Assembly (NCBI GenBank): GCA_900660155.1
Contig: CABFPE010000280.1
Span: 217,912-281,911 of the forward strand
Direction of reading: 5' to 3'
Source: Hofstenia miamia
Taxonomy: Eukaryota > Xenacoelomorpha > Acoela > Hofsteniidae
Length of the DNA stretch: 64,000 nt
Shown here: positions 21,108 to 34,029 of the stretch, one piece after another
Position numbering within the stretch: position 1 is the stretch's first letter
Layout of the letters: each line of letters opens with the position of its first letter
The notes under the pieces: model-generated
The model's database searches: none
What the model was told of the DNA's origin: nothing
Seen by the model: the letters and a program-made list of their open reading frames with translations, nothing else
Position numbers and translations under genes: made by a program

Positions 21108-24100
21108 CAGCAAGCAGCGTACGCTACAATTAGGTACGTCATAATTCCGAAAGATGCTCCACATCAAATTTTGTTTTTAACTTAAGGCATTTTTAAAATC
21201 ATTCTAATTGTTCGCATCAAACAGCTATCTTTTTCCCTCGATTTTGAATGATTTTCTTTTTTAAAAATTTTCTAATCATTTCTTGGAACCCATCAGATAC
21301 AAAACGTGTGCAGGTGTAATATGTTTAAGTGGGGTGTTATAAACAGAGCATTTTTTCAAAAATATATCTAATATATTTCGAAACTATTATATTCAACAGC
21401 CTAATGTGTTTATAAATAATTGGAGTAACTTTCTTCATAATTTTTAATTTTTTCAATTCATTTCTTTTTCCAATACAAATTACTTACTAAACGTTGTGTT
21501 ATTTTGTGAAAGAGTGTATTTATTTTTGGTTGTTTTTATAGTTTATAATGTTTTTCATGAACCAAATAGATGAAAATCAATTTCACAAGTATGATGTTTT
21601 CATCCTGTCTTTTATTCTTGGAAGTCCATCTATTGACCAAATTCTATTTCTTTATTTGCATTTTAATTTTTAATGATATTTGTTTGCAGATGTTCGTTAT
21701 CTTATCTGAAATCCAGTTAATCACGTGAACATCGTGCGTTAATTTAAGATGCCTAATTGATGATTTTTTTACTGATCTAAATCCATTTCGTTGTTTTGAT
21801 ATGTGAATGTTCTAGAAAATTCAAGATTTTATGGAATTAAGGTGCTTATCATTTTTCGATACATGTATGAATTTATCTAAAGTTTATTGTGATTGTGCTG
21901 AAGGTGATAAGTATTGAACCTTGCCTATCTTGGTGTAACTTTCACATCTCGTTTCGAGAGTAGAGTTTATTGTAGGATTTGAAATCCATTCGTATACAAT
22001 AATGTTCATAGCGTGTTATTTTATGTGTGCATAGAGCCAATAAATTGAAAAATACGAATTCATTTTTTTTGAATGCAGCATTTCTAGAAATCTCTAGCTA
22101 TTTTTCCAAATACTTCCAATTATATTCATGAACTGTTTTCAGTATGTGATAGAAAAAACTTTCGGAACACGTGAAACATTTTAATCATGTTTTTTTCCAA
22201 CATGTACGCCTTTGATTATTGCTCTGAATTGTTTGTTTTTTTCAGGGTGCCTAGTTCAAAGGTTAAAAAGGTCAAAAACCCCTGAATTGTATCATGATTT
22301 TGAAATCGTTTTCAGTAGAGATGCTTCCATTCCTCTTACCATCCAGATCATCTATTCATTAATTTTGACCCCTCTTATACCTTAGAATACATAGATTTTC
22401 ACCGTTACTACTTGGATTATCATAATGTCTGCTGAAGAAGCATCCGTTAGTTTATTTTCAATTTTTAGCAATCAACCGCAGTCGACGCATTCTTCTTAAG
22501 TGATTACTTTGATGCAAATTCAGTCGCCACGGGTGATGAAGTTTTTATCTTGATATTTATTAATTAGTTATGAATTATTAAATTGATAAAAAGCTTTTCG
22601 TCATAATTACTTAAGTTTCATGAATTAATAACACAACAGTTAGAGATGCTATGAAATGTGATTGATTGAGTGTGTGGTTGCAAAGCCTCGTGCTATTGAG
22701 ATGATTTGGTAGTTAAAGAAGTAATTGATTCACTCTATTAATGGCTTTGTTTTATAATTTAATAGCTTTGTTGGTAATATTGTCAAAGTGCGACACGGCG
22801 CTTGCTAATTTCACCGAGTGTTTTTCTAACTGATTCCCGCGCTAATTTGCTTAAAAATTTCTTAATTAAATCGGGAGGATATGATGTTTTTAATGATTAC
22901 ATCAACAAACAATTTTGTGGAAAATTTAATTCCGTTTACCTTCCCAAACATTCATGTGGGAAAGATGAAAAAAAGTCAGTCTTTGTTGCCGCAGGAAGTC
23001 AATTCTAGTAATTAAAAATGTTTTCGGAAAGACACTTTACCCAAGTCATTATAAAGAACGCTCATCTCTTCACTGGTGACGTTTTCTAAAATATATTCTC
23101 ATTAATTAACCGACCGATGTATGCTTCAACCGACCCCTTCTCTCTCTCCTATAATTCTAACTTTTATAATTAATTCACCAACCAACACTTCCTTCACGTA
23201 AACAGTTGACATATTGATTTAGTTTTTAAATCTTACGCTATTGTTTAAATGTTTTAAATATAATAACTTAATCACTTGTTAAACTTTTTAATTTTTTATT
23301 TTAACAATAGAAAATTTGCCGCTTCAATTAATACTTTATTCGATTGTTCAATGAATGAAACACGTTCGCACCTTCTATTATTCTTTTAATAATTTCCTAG
23401 CTATTTAATACCAATCTATTTCAAATTCTTATAAACTACTCTTCTTTACAGGTTACATTGTCACTTTTTCCAGTTATTAATATTTTGCATGTATTGCCTT
23501 CCATTATCAGGAAACAAGCCTGCAATTACTAAATTAATGTTTTAATATAGCATCCTTTCTAATAACCACATTTCTTTCTATCCCTTTTATATAATTCTTA
23601 CTGTATTCAAATTGCTCTATTTTAAATTTGTAAAAACACTCTTCTATCTTCTGACACACTGCATCTCTTGCACAAACATCTCGTTTCTATTTATACAAGT
23701 TTTGAGGAATCAGTTTTTATTTGTAATCATAATATTAATGATCTCAAAGAGTTACTCGTAATCTGGAAAATGAAATTGCTTTCCTTGTTTAATTATTTAA
23801 TTCAGTTAAAACGTATTACCAAATAACTTAGTAATTGGTTAGCTACGGTAAAGTTTAATTGTTTAGAATTAATTGGAATTAATTAAAATTGATTTAATTT
23901 TCCGGAATCTTTAAATACATCTTAATCGGCATACATATAATTTGAACTCGTCTGTAATGGAATTCATATAATGAATTAATCCATTTATCAAAGAGCTTTT
24001 TTAAATATATATCAAATCTTAATCTCCAGTATTTTAAAGTGTTTGCGTTGGTTCTTGGATATTTCAGGACAAACTTTTGTAATTATCAGGCTAATCAATA

Positions 24101-26356
24101 CATTATTATTTTTTACTCATGCAACTGTTTTTATCATGTTACCTAAGTTTTTAAATGGCATTTTAAAATTTTTTTATTTAAATTTGTAAAAATTAAACTG
24201 CCTTTAAAATATTTGATAATTTTTACATGATTAGTTTGTTTTCCGCCTAACTGACACCCAATAGATTGCATGCCAAATTCTGATTATATTTTATTTTATC
24301 TAATTTAAGTGATAATCCATAAAATCTCATTCCCAATTTAAAAAACTCTATTTTAAATAAGAACTTTTACAGTATTTAATTGTTTTTCAAATTAAAAGTT
24401 AGCTCTTCTCGCAATTTTGATCACTTATTTTTGTGGTGCAGGACTTCGTTTGTCGTCATGCTTCGAAATAGAATTGTTGCATAGTAAAGTGGAACAGTTT
24501 CCAACTAAAAAATGAAAAGAACGTTTGTAGTCGAAAATATAAGTCCATTATTTTAAGCGCTTTACTTTAACTATGTGATTGTTTTTCACACTCAATCAAT
24601 TTATTATGCTCAAGAAAAAAGTAGAAAATGTCCATTTGCATTTGGGCCCGTCTCAACCCGACTAGTAGATTTCAGAATGCATTTACCAATTTATGGAGCA
24701 TTGAATAATTACTAAATTATTACGTTATAACTGAATTTTCTGATTTTCTGAGTTAAAGCTTTCAGAAGCTTTATTTAAAATTTGTAACTTTTTATCCGCG
24801 AACAAACTTTATACCGGGATCGATTTTCATCTCATTTACAATGAATTTCGTTGAAAATCCAAGCGTAACCACTACAATGGCTACTTTCAACTGATGAGGC
24901 AGCAATATTTTGTTTTTGAAATTATTGCAGATTATATGATATTAATACGAAAAAATAAATTGTATCTTACTTATCATTTCTAATATTAATTTTAATGAGA
25001 AATTGATCCTTTCTAGATCGGGGAGTAGGAACAATGCATTCTAATTAAGCAAATGCACTCCCATATATTCTCTAATTGAATGGGCAATTGTCTTCACCTC
25101 GCTTAATAAATTACAATTTATGCATTATCGGGCTTTGAACCAATCGCATCACAACCCCTCTCCTTCTATTTTTAACAAATAAATTCATGTCCATCATCTC
25201 CATTTTTAAAGGCCTCCTACGATTAGTAAAGTAAACGAATGATATTTTAACAAATCTTTACCTCCCGCATACGCTATTGTTATTTTGAATTTTACTATTT
25301 TTTGAAATTCTTAAACTTACCAAAGTTTTTCAATACTGAATTATGATCAAGATAGAATGTATTTGTGATTGGAAATATTTAGCTACTTTAGCATTACTTA
25401 TGATGCGAGAAATAGTTTTTTGGTGAGTTCATAGAAAGAGGGTTGGACTAGGGCAGTCGTTGTAACAGTTGGCTGACTGAGGGAATGGGTACTTAAAGCA
25501 ACACATGTGTTTTTTCCGTCAGCTTTGACTTCTTTCCACGTGTTGTTTTGATATGCTACAGTTTTATTGTCTTCTCCACCAGATTGCGTTTTAACTGTCC
25601 CTTAGTTTAAAGCATTCGCTGAACATTTTCTTTTACTCTTTTATTTAAAAAATATATTTCTGCGAATAACAAATTTTTTATTTGACTTTGGTTCATCGAT
25701 TACAAACGAATGTCAATCACATATTTGTTTTAGAAAAAAACTAAAACCATCTCATTTCAAAATTAACTCTATTTTAAAATTTTTGTTTTTCAGCTTGAAT
25801 TTTTTACTCACATAGATAATCTCCAAAATGTTTGTCGTGAATTTGAGGATTAAAATACCAATAAGTGGAAAATAATTTTGTTGGGTCTTATGGATAGCGG
25901 ATCGTATTGAAATTTGAACTTACAGATGCCATTCATCTTTTGTATTGTTAGTACTTATAGATATAGTACAAAGTTGAAATACGTCCGATAATAATTATAA
26001 TTAAAATTATTTAGATCTATCGTCTGATCAAAAGCCCACCAATTGTCACCTCAAAGTTTCGGATAATTATATTGCCTTGATCTGCAGCAAATCACTTCTG
26101 TGCAGGTTTCTTCACATGCCATTAAAGGAAAATATCAATATCGCGATAATTTTTAAAGTTACCTTTCCACAGAGTATATATGCCGCTTCATATCACATGC
26201 AAGAAATTTAACATTTTTATAATGTTTTGTTTTAAATGTTTTTATTCAGATTTGATATTAAGTGTAGCTAGTTTACAATCATTATCATGTGCATGTAACA
26301 ACGTACAAACATTAATTAAATATTTTTTTAAGCGGAGGGTTTCCAGGTAGAAATGA
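21108..26356. other. Non-coding upstream flank of SoxB1 (copy 1)
   Basis: About 5 kb without a credible gene. It includes exact octamer sites ATGCAAAT (22512-22519) and ATTTGCAT (24634-24641), CTTTGTT motifs around 22746-22773, and a region at about 25015-25160 where ACAAT, TAATTA and GCAAATGCA motifs cluster. These fit a regulatory region of a SoxB1 gene, but each motif is short enough to occur by chance. Confidence 0.4.
25015..25160. promoter_or_regulatory. Candidate Sox/POU/homeodomain motif cluster (copy 1)
   Basis: ACAATGCATT, CTAATTAAG and GCAAATGCA occur within 28 bp (25030-25057), followed by CAATTGTC and ACAATTTATGCATTA about 30 to 60 bp on. The region is a little less AT-extreme than its flanks. 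Enhancer function is inference only. Confidence 0.25.
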
Positions 26357-26364
26357 CACATAAC

Positions 26365-26740
26365 CAGTGTTAGGAAAATAAGCTTTGAATTAAAAAAATC
26401 GGATTTTTTTATTTAAATCAGATTTTTTTATCTAAATTTCAATTTTACACAATCTTCTAGGGTAGTAAATATTAGAAATCATTTTGATACTACTTCTTTT
26501 GAAATACAATAATTTAATAAATTTTAAATAAACTGAAGATAAAAAACATGCAAAACAATAAATTAAGAACTTGCCAATTCATTCCAATATTAGGGCAATG
26601 TCTTCAAAACAATTGAATACACTACTTGTATCTCTTTAGTGCACTTGATTCAAATCAATAATTGAACTAATAATGTTCTTTGATTTAAATCCGATTTAAA
26701 TCAATGATTTAAATCGAATGATTTAAATCGACCAACACTG
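26365..26740. mobile_element. hAT-type MITE, 376 bp (copy 1)
   Basis: Starts CAGTGTTAG and ends CCAACACTG (reverse complement CAGTGTTGG). A perfect 8-bp target duplication, cacataac, flanks it at 26357-26364 and 26741-26748. The right subterminal region holds four or more tandem-like gatttaaatc palindromes. There is no transposase frame. The same insertion with the same target duplication sits in the second copy of the block. Confidence 0.9.
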
Positions 26741-26991
26741 CACATAACACAAAAAGCACCTTTTAAGCTTAGGTTTTTTAGATCAATAAAGTTTAGATTT
26801 ATTATTCTTTTTAATTTGATTCATACATAGTCAATTGTAGACATTTCTTTTTACTAGTACACCGCGTCCAATATAATTAACCCATCCGGTTTTTGATCCA
26901 TTATAATCGTATGTTGAAAAAATGTCACTCTGTATAATTATATACGTTTATATTCATACCTTATGTGTAACCATGGAATTGATCTATTGCT

Positions 26992-27003
26992 TATATATAT
27001 ATA
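26992..27003. repeat. Short (TA)n at the right edge of the duplicated block
   Basis: Six TA units. The two copies of the 10-kb block part company after this tract. Confidence 0.9.
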
Positions 27004-27020
27004 GATACTGTCAAGTTTCT

Positions 27021-27160
27021 TGTATAAGCCTCACCCCAAACTTTGAAAATTGTTTTTGAGTTGGTTTCAGTTACGGTTATGCAGCGTGTATAAGGCGCAC
27101 CTAAAACTTTGATGAGTGTTTTTTAAATGCTGGTATACAGTGCGTATAAGCCGCAATCGG
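27021..27160 (+). repeat. Degenerate tandem repeat with TATAAGCCGCA-like motif
   Basis: tgtataagcctcacccc (27021), gtgtataaggcgcaccta (27086) and gcgtataagccgcaa (27142) head three units of about 55-65 bp. The first two are followed by aaactttga and runs of T. An inverse copy of the core, gtgcggcttatgcacg, is at about 27657-27672. Confidence 0.65.
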
Positions 27161-27237
27161 CCATATCACACTAATTTTATCCTTGACCACAAGGTGCTGT
27201 TTTAGTCACCCGCTCCCTTTTCAAAAACTATCTTAGC

Positions 27238-27460
27238 ACTATATGAAATTGCGATTTTTTATGTGAATAAAAAATAATTGTTTATAGATAAGATAGAAAG
27301 CCTTTTTTCAAAAATTTCTCCTCTCCCATAAATAAATGTCATTTTAGAAAGACTACCTTTCATGTTTATAAATATAAATATATGTATAACTAATACTTTT
27401 CTAAAAATGTATGAAAACAAATTTGAACCGCCCCCTTTCAGAATTTTCTAGGTCCGCGCC
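27238..27460 (+). repeat. Dispersed ~250-bp repeat, copy A
   Basis: Shares blocks with 38515-38766 (cactatatgaaattgcg against cattatatgaagttgcg) and with 52511-52789 (ctcctctcccataaataaa, cctttcatgtttataaata). All three end near a (g/a)gtcc(g/a)(c/a)gcc-like terminus, which is ggtccgcgcc here. The family is unidentified and has no coding capacity. Confidence 0.6.
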
Positions 27461-27464
27461 TTTT

Positions 27465-28397
27465 GCCCACATACGTTTTTCCATTCACTTAAACTTAATG
27501 TAAACTAGTCACAAGTGTTGGATATTTCCTAGTATTTTATGGTTAAATAATTTTTCCCCAGCTTTTCGTATTCTAAAACGGACCTTAACCTCGAAGTTAG
27601 TCGAAAGTTTACAGATATAATTTTTAGAGTGAGTGTATAATATTTTAGATTCAAATGTGCGGCTTATGCACGATGATTTGCGTATATCTATTTGGCATGG
27701 AATTGGTATGTGTTCCTAAGATAAATCTCTCCCAATTGTTTTCGAATGGAAGCTTTAGGGATGAAAGAAAATTTTTTGTTATCCTATATGATTTCAAACA
27801 TGAGATTCTTACAAAGCAAACATTAAATGAGAATGCTCGTATAGTTTATACAAATTTAATAAAGTAATAGGAAGTTATCGGGAGGGTTAGAAATTTAGAA
27901 CTTCATTGAAGAATTTATTCTGCAATAAAGTTTAGCAATAATACTGCGATGCTGTAGTCCATACATCATTTTCACACAATTTCGATATTTTAAAACAGCA
28001 TGCACAAAATGTAGGGTGGAATTTACAATAGGAATCTTTCTATCATTTCCCAGTGTTTCCATTGTTTTATTATACCACAATCATGTGAAAATCGAAAATA
28101 GAATTAACGGGTTTCAACATAACCAGCACTATTCAGCCCTAGTTTTTTACATTTGATGTCAGTGTCAGCTGAAAAACAGTTTAATGTTTTATCAGGTTTC
28201 AAATCTACTCCCACTTCAAATGAATGCCGTTCTTGAATTGATGCATAGAACTTCCATCTTTGATAATTCCCTTTTTTGTATATGCAATTTGGTTAATTTT
28301 TGCTACAGACCTTTTATCAAAATTATGTTAAAAATTTGCTTGCTAAACTAATTCTGTAAAAACTTGTTTCTACAAACGCATTTCATTCTGGGGCAAC
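27465..28397. other. Non-coding stretch
   Basis: No credible gene. The open frames at 27655-27867 (plus) and 27895-28080 (minus) are short and unrecognised. Confidence 0.45.
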
Positions 28398-28405
28398 GTT
28401 GAAAT

Positions 28406-28765
28406 CAGAGATGAGCGCGGTATATGTTTTTAGATTTATGGATCATTCGTAAAAAAGTTTAGAGACAATTTCTAGTTATTTTGTTTAGTTCAATTTTATT
28501 AGGTTAGTATCAAATTTTCCATGAAATATGTAAAAATTACTTTTATTATCTTGTATGTGAAATCTCTTAGTTTTGCATTAGAAAAAGTTTTTTTGAGAAA
28601 TGCTTAGAGATTTTAAATCTTAATACAAAACACGTTATCTGTATAACTTTTATGCCACCGCAAGTTGTTTTATTTTCGCAGCTAACCACCTCAATTATGT
28701 CAATCGCTACCGCGGTATACCGCATTGCGCCATACCGCGGTATTACCGCACCGCACTAATCTCTA
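28406..28765. mobile_element. hAT-type MITE, 360 bp
   Basis: The left end CAGAGATGAGCGCGGT and the right end, read inward TAGAGATTAGTGCGGT, are imperfect inverted repeats. A perfect 8-bp target duplication, gttgaaat, lies at 28398-28405 and 28766-28773. The right subterminal region has repeated taccgcggtat palindromes. The CAGAGATGA start is shared with the element at 5329-5795, suggesting related transposases. There is no coding capacity. Confidence 0.88.
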
Positions 28766-28773
28766 GTTGAAAT

Positions 28774-30297
28774 CCGTATTTACGTCTTCGTGCAAAAATC
28801 TTAGTTTGCTATTTACTGAATTACAGTACAAGGTTAGATTGTTTTATATTTGGCACAATTCAGGCGACCTTCTGGAAATAATACTTTAAAGAACGAGTTC
28901 ACATTTCCATATATTTTCATTTTTATTTTTTTTAGTAAACGAAAGCAATCATGGCATAAATAAAATGCAGCACCCTATCTGCAACATTGTACTGATATTG
29001 GAGGCGAGCTTTATTTATAAGTGTAGACAAGTCTCAGTGTATTTTTTTTGCATTAGCGCGTTTAGATATGTGATTTATTGAAAGGTGATATTTAGAATAA
29101 CAAATTGGTTTTTATTCACTAATAAGTTGAAGTAAATCATGAATATATTTCTTATAATAATTGATAAACAAATAATTTTGAACTCAATTATTAGTAATTA
29201 AGGGTAGAAACTATACATACTAGGAAATTCATTTTTCTATCACCTATTTTCATCGCTTGCGGATGGCCTGGTCGTATTTGAAGTAAGCAATCGGCAGAAA
29301 TATCTATATTTACTATAATCTACATGAAATTGCCATTTTGATTAGTGAAGTATTTTAGTGCAAAAATATTTTGACCAAGCAACGATATTTCTATTACAGA
29401 TGATTCCTACCAATATCCCAGACAAATGATACTTCATATCATATATTTCATTTCAAATTATATTTTTAAAAAAATTTGAACTAAGTTTGCAAAATTTCTT
29501 GTTGTTTTCACGTAGGCATGCATTTCTGTAAATTCAAACAAGTATGCTGTATGATATTTAAAACAGTTGAAGTTAAAAATGCTAGTGTCCTCGAGATGTG
29601 CATCGTTGTATATTTATTTAGTATTACTTTTTCATAAAACCATTTGATAGATAAGGCACTCTCCAATGAATAATTTTGATTACTATATGGACATATTCCC
29701 TCGCTTTAACAACTTAAAATTCATTTTGTTTCCTTAGATTTTCTAAGAATTTTCATCAAATAAGATTCTTCACACAAATTGTACAACACCCTGTTTTTCC
29801 GAATTAGAGTCCAATTTAGTCGTTTTAGCACATTAGTTTCATTACCCGAGGAGCCAAAAGATTATTATCCGAAATTTCCGATAGCATTGTTGGAAAAATA
29901 TTATCAGGCTTCCTACTCGGCATGTATTTTGTATATTGACATATATTTCAAACGACGACATGTACGGGCATATTATCCATATGTATATTAGGGCATGTTT
30001 GGGAAAACAAGTACCTGGTTTTCATTTAATCGTTTGTCTGAGATTCGTTTATGGGAATTCTCAAAAGTCCTAGTTTTTCTAGAATTTCAATTGAAAAATG
30101 CTTTCACTGTAAGATGATCGATCATTTTTACTTGCATATTGCTAAGGAAAAGCTAGCGTATGTCAACAAGATAAAGGAGTATATGATTGTGATTAACAAG
30201 CTAACTGCTGAGCGGAACAGTAGACTTCTGTTGTTTGCTGTTTCCTTACATTTTTGTCGCTTTGAGTTTCGATAAAGGAATGCACACTATATATATA
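28774..30297. other. Non-coding stretch
   Basis: AT-rich, without recognisable genes or element ends; it ends in a short TA tract at the assembly gap. Confidence 0.45.
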
Positions 30298-30735
30298 NNN
30301 NNNNNNNNNNNNNNNNNNNNNNNNNNNNNNNNNNNNNNNNNNNNNNNNNNNNNNNNNNNNNNNNNNNNNNNNNNNNNNNNNNNNNNNNNNNNNNNNNNNN
30401 NNNNNNNNNNNNNNNNNNNNNNNNNNNNNNNNNNNNNNNNNNNNNNNNNNNNNNNNNNNNNNNNNNNNNNNNNNNNNNNNNNNNNNNNNNNNNNNNNNNN
30501 NNNNNNNNNNNNNNNNNNNNNNNNNNNNNNNNNNNNNNNNNNNNNNNNNNNNNNNNNNNNNNNNNNNNNNNNNNNNNNNNNNNNNNNNNNNNNNNNNNNN
30601 NNNNNNNNNNNNNNNNNNNNNNNNNNNNNNNNNNNNNNNNNNNNNNNNNNNNNNNNNNNNNNNNNNNNNNNNNNNNNNNNNNNNNNNNNNNNNNNNNNNN
30701 NNNNNNNNNNNNNNNNNNNNNNNNNNNNNNNNNNN
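30298..30735. other. Assembly gap, 438 N
   Basis: Sized gap flanked on both sides by TA repeats (30290-30297 and 30736-30754), so it probably spans a long (TA)n tract that stopped assembly. Confidence 0.97.
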
Positions 30736-30754
30736 TATATATATATATATATAT

Positions 30755-32442
30755 AGAATATAGTAAAAATAGTCATGCAACCTCAGATAACTTGTTGTAT
30801 AAGTATCTTGTATCTGCATTATACTAAGATATAAAAGATGCGTATGGTATATGATTTTACTTACTATATCTAAAATATTTCCGTGTACACTTGTTTATGT
30901 GCTTATTTATTAGAAATTGTAAATTGCTTATGTATGTTTATAATACTATAACCTAATGATACAATAACTCATATTTTCACTAAAGCGCAATCAATAAACA
31001 TCGTAGAAAATTCATCTTGTATTAGGATGTTAAAAACTGCTATAGATTATACTATGTTTGTGACTGAAAGTATAATGCTATAATTTTTTTCAAATATTTC
31101 TGTAAAATAGTCTATTAAGTGGAATTCCTAAAAATCCCACAATGTCAATCAACCGTTAGAAGTTTTTGTTAAAAATAATTTTTTGCCTAAATGAGTATAC
31201 CATTTTTACCTAAAATCCCAATTCTATTTACTAGATCTAAATTGCAGAATTTTAATTATCAATATCGCTGTAATTAAGAGAGCGATTGCAATTACTTATA
31301 CAGTGCGATCTTTTTAAATGATTGAGGGATTACTTACTGAATGTCAAGTGCTTCGCCTTTACTAAGCAAATGACTGTGGGAAAAGGTTTAATTAATAAAA
31401 CTACATACCCAGAGTGTAACTAGTTTGGAAAACTGCTAGCGTTCCTAATATAACGGTGAGTGTAAGCGAGTGAATGAAACAATGTGTCTATTTCACGCGT
31501 GTCTGCTTGGCTTTTGTTTCAGACACTTAAAGGTAACCCATTCATTCCCTTTTCAATGCATTATACGCTAATGAGTGATAAAGCTCTATTCAAAAGACTG
31601 TTTCATTGTGGGCCTATATTGCAGATGTCTTATTGATGCACTGTACCATTCTCTCTTTATTGTGCGTCGGCATGAAACGGATTGGGCAAACCGTCAATCA
31701 TGGCGTCACACAGTTCGTCATTTCTCGCTCTGTTGGTTTCTTTGACAGATTTGGCTTATTTATCGGTGAGAATTTAAAATTGCATGCCGTGTTGGCATTT
31801 CGCGCCATTTCTACTCAGCTCAGTGCGTAAACGCGTGCAAACTGCAATTAGTGCGCCCCACGCATCTAATGCAGCTAATTACCGCATAATAGAATCCTGA
31901 CATGCGAGATTCGATTGAAAGCGTAGTTTTATTTTCTTTGTAAAAACTTTTTGTTTATCACTGACACTTTACAAATGGCGTTGACTTGCTATTTCAACTC
32001 TAACAAATTTCTACACAAAAGAAATGTTAAGCCTCATTGGGCTAATAATTTTAGTTTTTCTTTGACATTCACTTTTCTCAATTGATCTTTGTGTGATACA
32101 AGAAACGTTTGTTATGACTGTCAACAAAATCTTGCACTAGACATCTTACAGTGTAATTTTTATATGAAACTCGTGCAACTGTTTTGTGTGAGAATATTCA
32201 CAATTTTCATCTTAACCGTAGATTGACTATGTCCTTTATTGTAGGCAAACTGTTTTCCATACCTTCAAGTAGTTTTCTTCAAGGCTATTATAAAATTTGG
32301 TCATATATTGCATTACTTTACAATTTTAATATTCCACTCTTAGCTAGAAGTTTTCCCAATACATTGGAAATCAGGCAAAGACTAATAAATATCGTTATTA
32401 ATAGAGAAATAACAATTTATTTTAAATTTACAAAAAGAACAT
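30755..32442. other. Non-coding stretch with a GC-richer island
   Basis: Most of this is AT-rich without features. About 31440-31910 is visibly richer in G and C than its surroundings and contains homeodomain-type cores (gcaattagtg, agctaattaccgc near 31846-31884). The 74-codon frame there (31606-31830) has no recognisable domain, so I treat it as a possible conserved non-coding element. Confidence 0.35.
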
Positions 32443-34029
32443 TCAAACAACATGAAATGCCAAAACACAGTTTTTTCGTGTAATACAAAGATTAACGTTA
32501 CATTTTGAGCATACTGTCTATGATTTTTTGTCACGAAGTTGATTTTTGCAACGATCACTTAACTCCCGAACAACTGGCCAGTGTTCAATTCCATCAAGAC
32601 GTACTTCCTGACAAGGTAAAGTAACTTTAGGCCCACCTTTTCTCTGCTTGGCAGCACGTTCCCGATCTTGAAGAGATGGCCGCATCCTTTTAGTGGTGGC
32701 TTGATTGCTGCTTACCAATGTATTGGCAACTATACTTCTAAATTCAAATAGAGTCATGATGTTTTTTTCTGGCACCTGTATCACAGCAGTCACATCTGCG
32801 CAATAACCACGAATTCACAACATTCAAATGAAAAATAGGAAAAAATATACGCAAATAGTATCTTCTATTGCAGTGAATCAGTGATCGCTGTTATGTAACA
32901 TGTTTGTTGAGCTCATTCACATAGGCCATTAGGTGTCTGGACAATAGCAGGACATGGAACATCAATAGTCTTTATCTCTTTTTGCTAATAACGCGTCACA
33001 TTTGTAGTAAGTTCGGCACCAGTATACATACTGAGCATGAGAACACCAATGTTGTGAAACCATTTTACAGCACCGAGAGAAATTCAATCAATCTCAGTAA
33101 AACTTTTAATATAGGTTCCTCTGCCTTTTGTCTTCATATCTTTATCACATGGAAATGTTTATCTTGGGGCTCTGTTTAACCTAAGAGTTTAAATACAATG
33201 AAAACCTTGCAGTGCAAATTGGTTTTGCAGCTTGGCCGAATTAAACCAATTATCGAATAGTGTTTTAAAGTTCAATTTCTTTAGAGATGATTCAACAGCC
33301 GTCCCACAATGGCCTCAGATTTACCTACAGAAAGTTCATCTTCTTTGGAGTCATCTTTACAAAATAAAATCTAAATTATGAATTAATCCACTTTTTCCGC
33401 ATAAAACTAACAGCCTGTAGTCCCACTTTTTCGGTTTCGTTGGGTTCTATTTTCGAAGGCCGTCACTCTTTTCCCTTACAGGGAATGATCTGCTCATCTA
33501 GACTGAGAAATTCATCAGGGGGTGGATTTTACAACTGATATAACCTGTGAAACAAGGGATGACATTTGAAAGTCTTTGGGGATGATGCATTTTTCTCATT
33601 ATTATCAAAAAGTCAATAAATTTTTAAATTTCATCAAATCAATTTTTGGAAAAGCAATCAGCAACATATGGAATTCGGATTTGAAATTCCAAAACAACCT
33701 AATGTTTGTCAGCTTCAACGATCACATGTTCATAAAACAACCGATCAATTTCCGCAGTTCACCTATTGATACTGAGGATCTACTTGATGGATGCAGCTGA
33801 CCGGCATGCCATCCGGATTGGAAAAGAATTTCTCCAAAAATGAGTTAGGAAAATATTCTGTGAAGTCCTCACCAGGCTGACGAATGGAATTACACAATTT
33901 GCCTATCTGATTTCCATTGAACTTCTGCAGAAAATGGACATTGTGATTAACAGCATTGGCCTTAGTTACATCAAAATCATCGTCATCTGATTTCTGCAAT
34001 GGTAGTAAAACAATACCATGCACACTCAA
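32443..34029 (-). pseudogene. Decayed piggyBac (PGBD-like) transposase
   Basis: Reading the minus strand across frames gives piggyBac landmarks in the right order. An N-terminal piece (33763-34029) has an F..FF-type motif. An IGELRKLIGCFMNM-like block follows. LSLDEQIIP carries the first catalytic Asp at 33496-33498, and LFDNWFNSAKL the second at 33252-33254. Then come VTRY, VPCPAIV and FEFRSIVAN blocks, and finally a cysteine-rich tail (CSKCNVNLC). The frame is broken by many stops, including one just after IIPCKGKE and one before the cysteine-rich tail, and by several shifts. The segment with the third catalytic Asp (usually MGGVD) is not recognisable. The gene is dead; TTAA-flanked element ends were not found. 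Confidence 0.85.

Larger units (their letters stand above)
16947..26992. repeat. Copy 1 of a ~10-kb near-identical direct duplication carrying SoxB1
   Basis: Matches 53936-63981 at an offset of 36,989. Differences I found are A17225/G54214, G21493/C58482 and one T fewer in copy 2 in the run at 26774-26779. Both ends lie at (TA)n tracts. The block contains a small inverted-repeat element, the SoxB1 gene and a hAT MITE with its target duplication, all shared. Such high identity across non-coding DNA points to a false duplication or an extremely recent real one. Confidence 0.95.

Noticed and set aside
30193-30819. Frames of 173-208 codons
   Set aside because: They consist mostly of unknown residues across the N gap, with TA-repeat Tyr-Ile runs at the ends.
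31606-31830. 74-codon frame in a GC-richer island
   Set aside because: No domain, signal peptide or codon pattern supports a gene; I treat the island as possible regulatory DNA.
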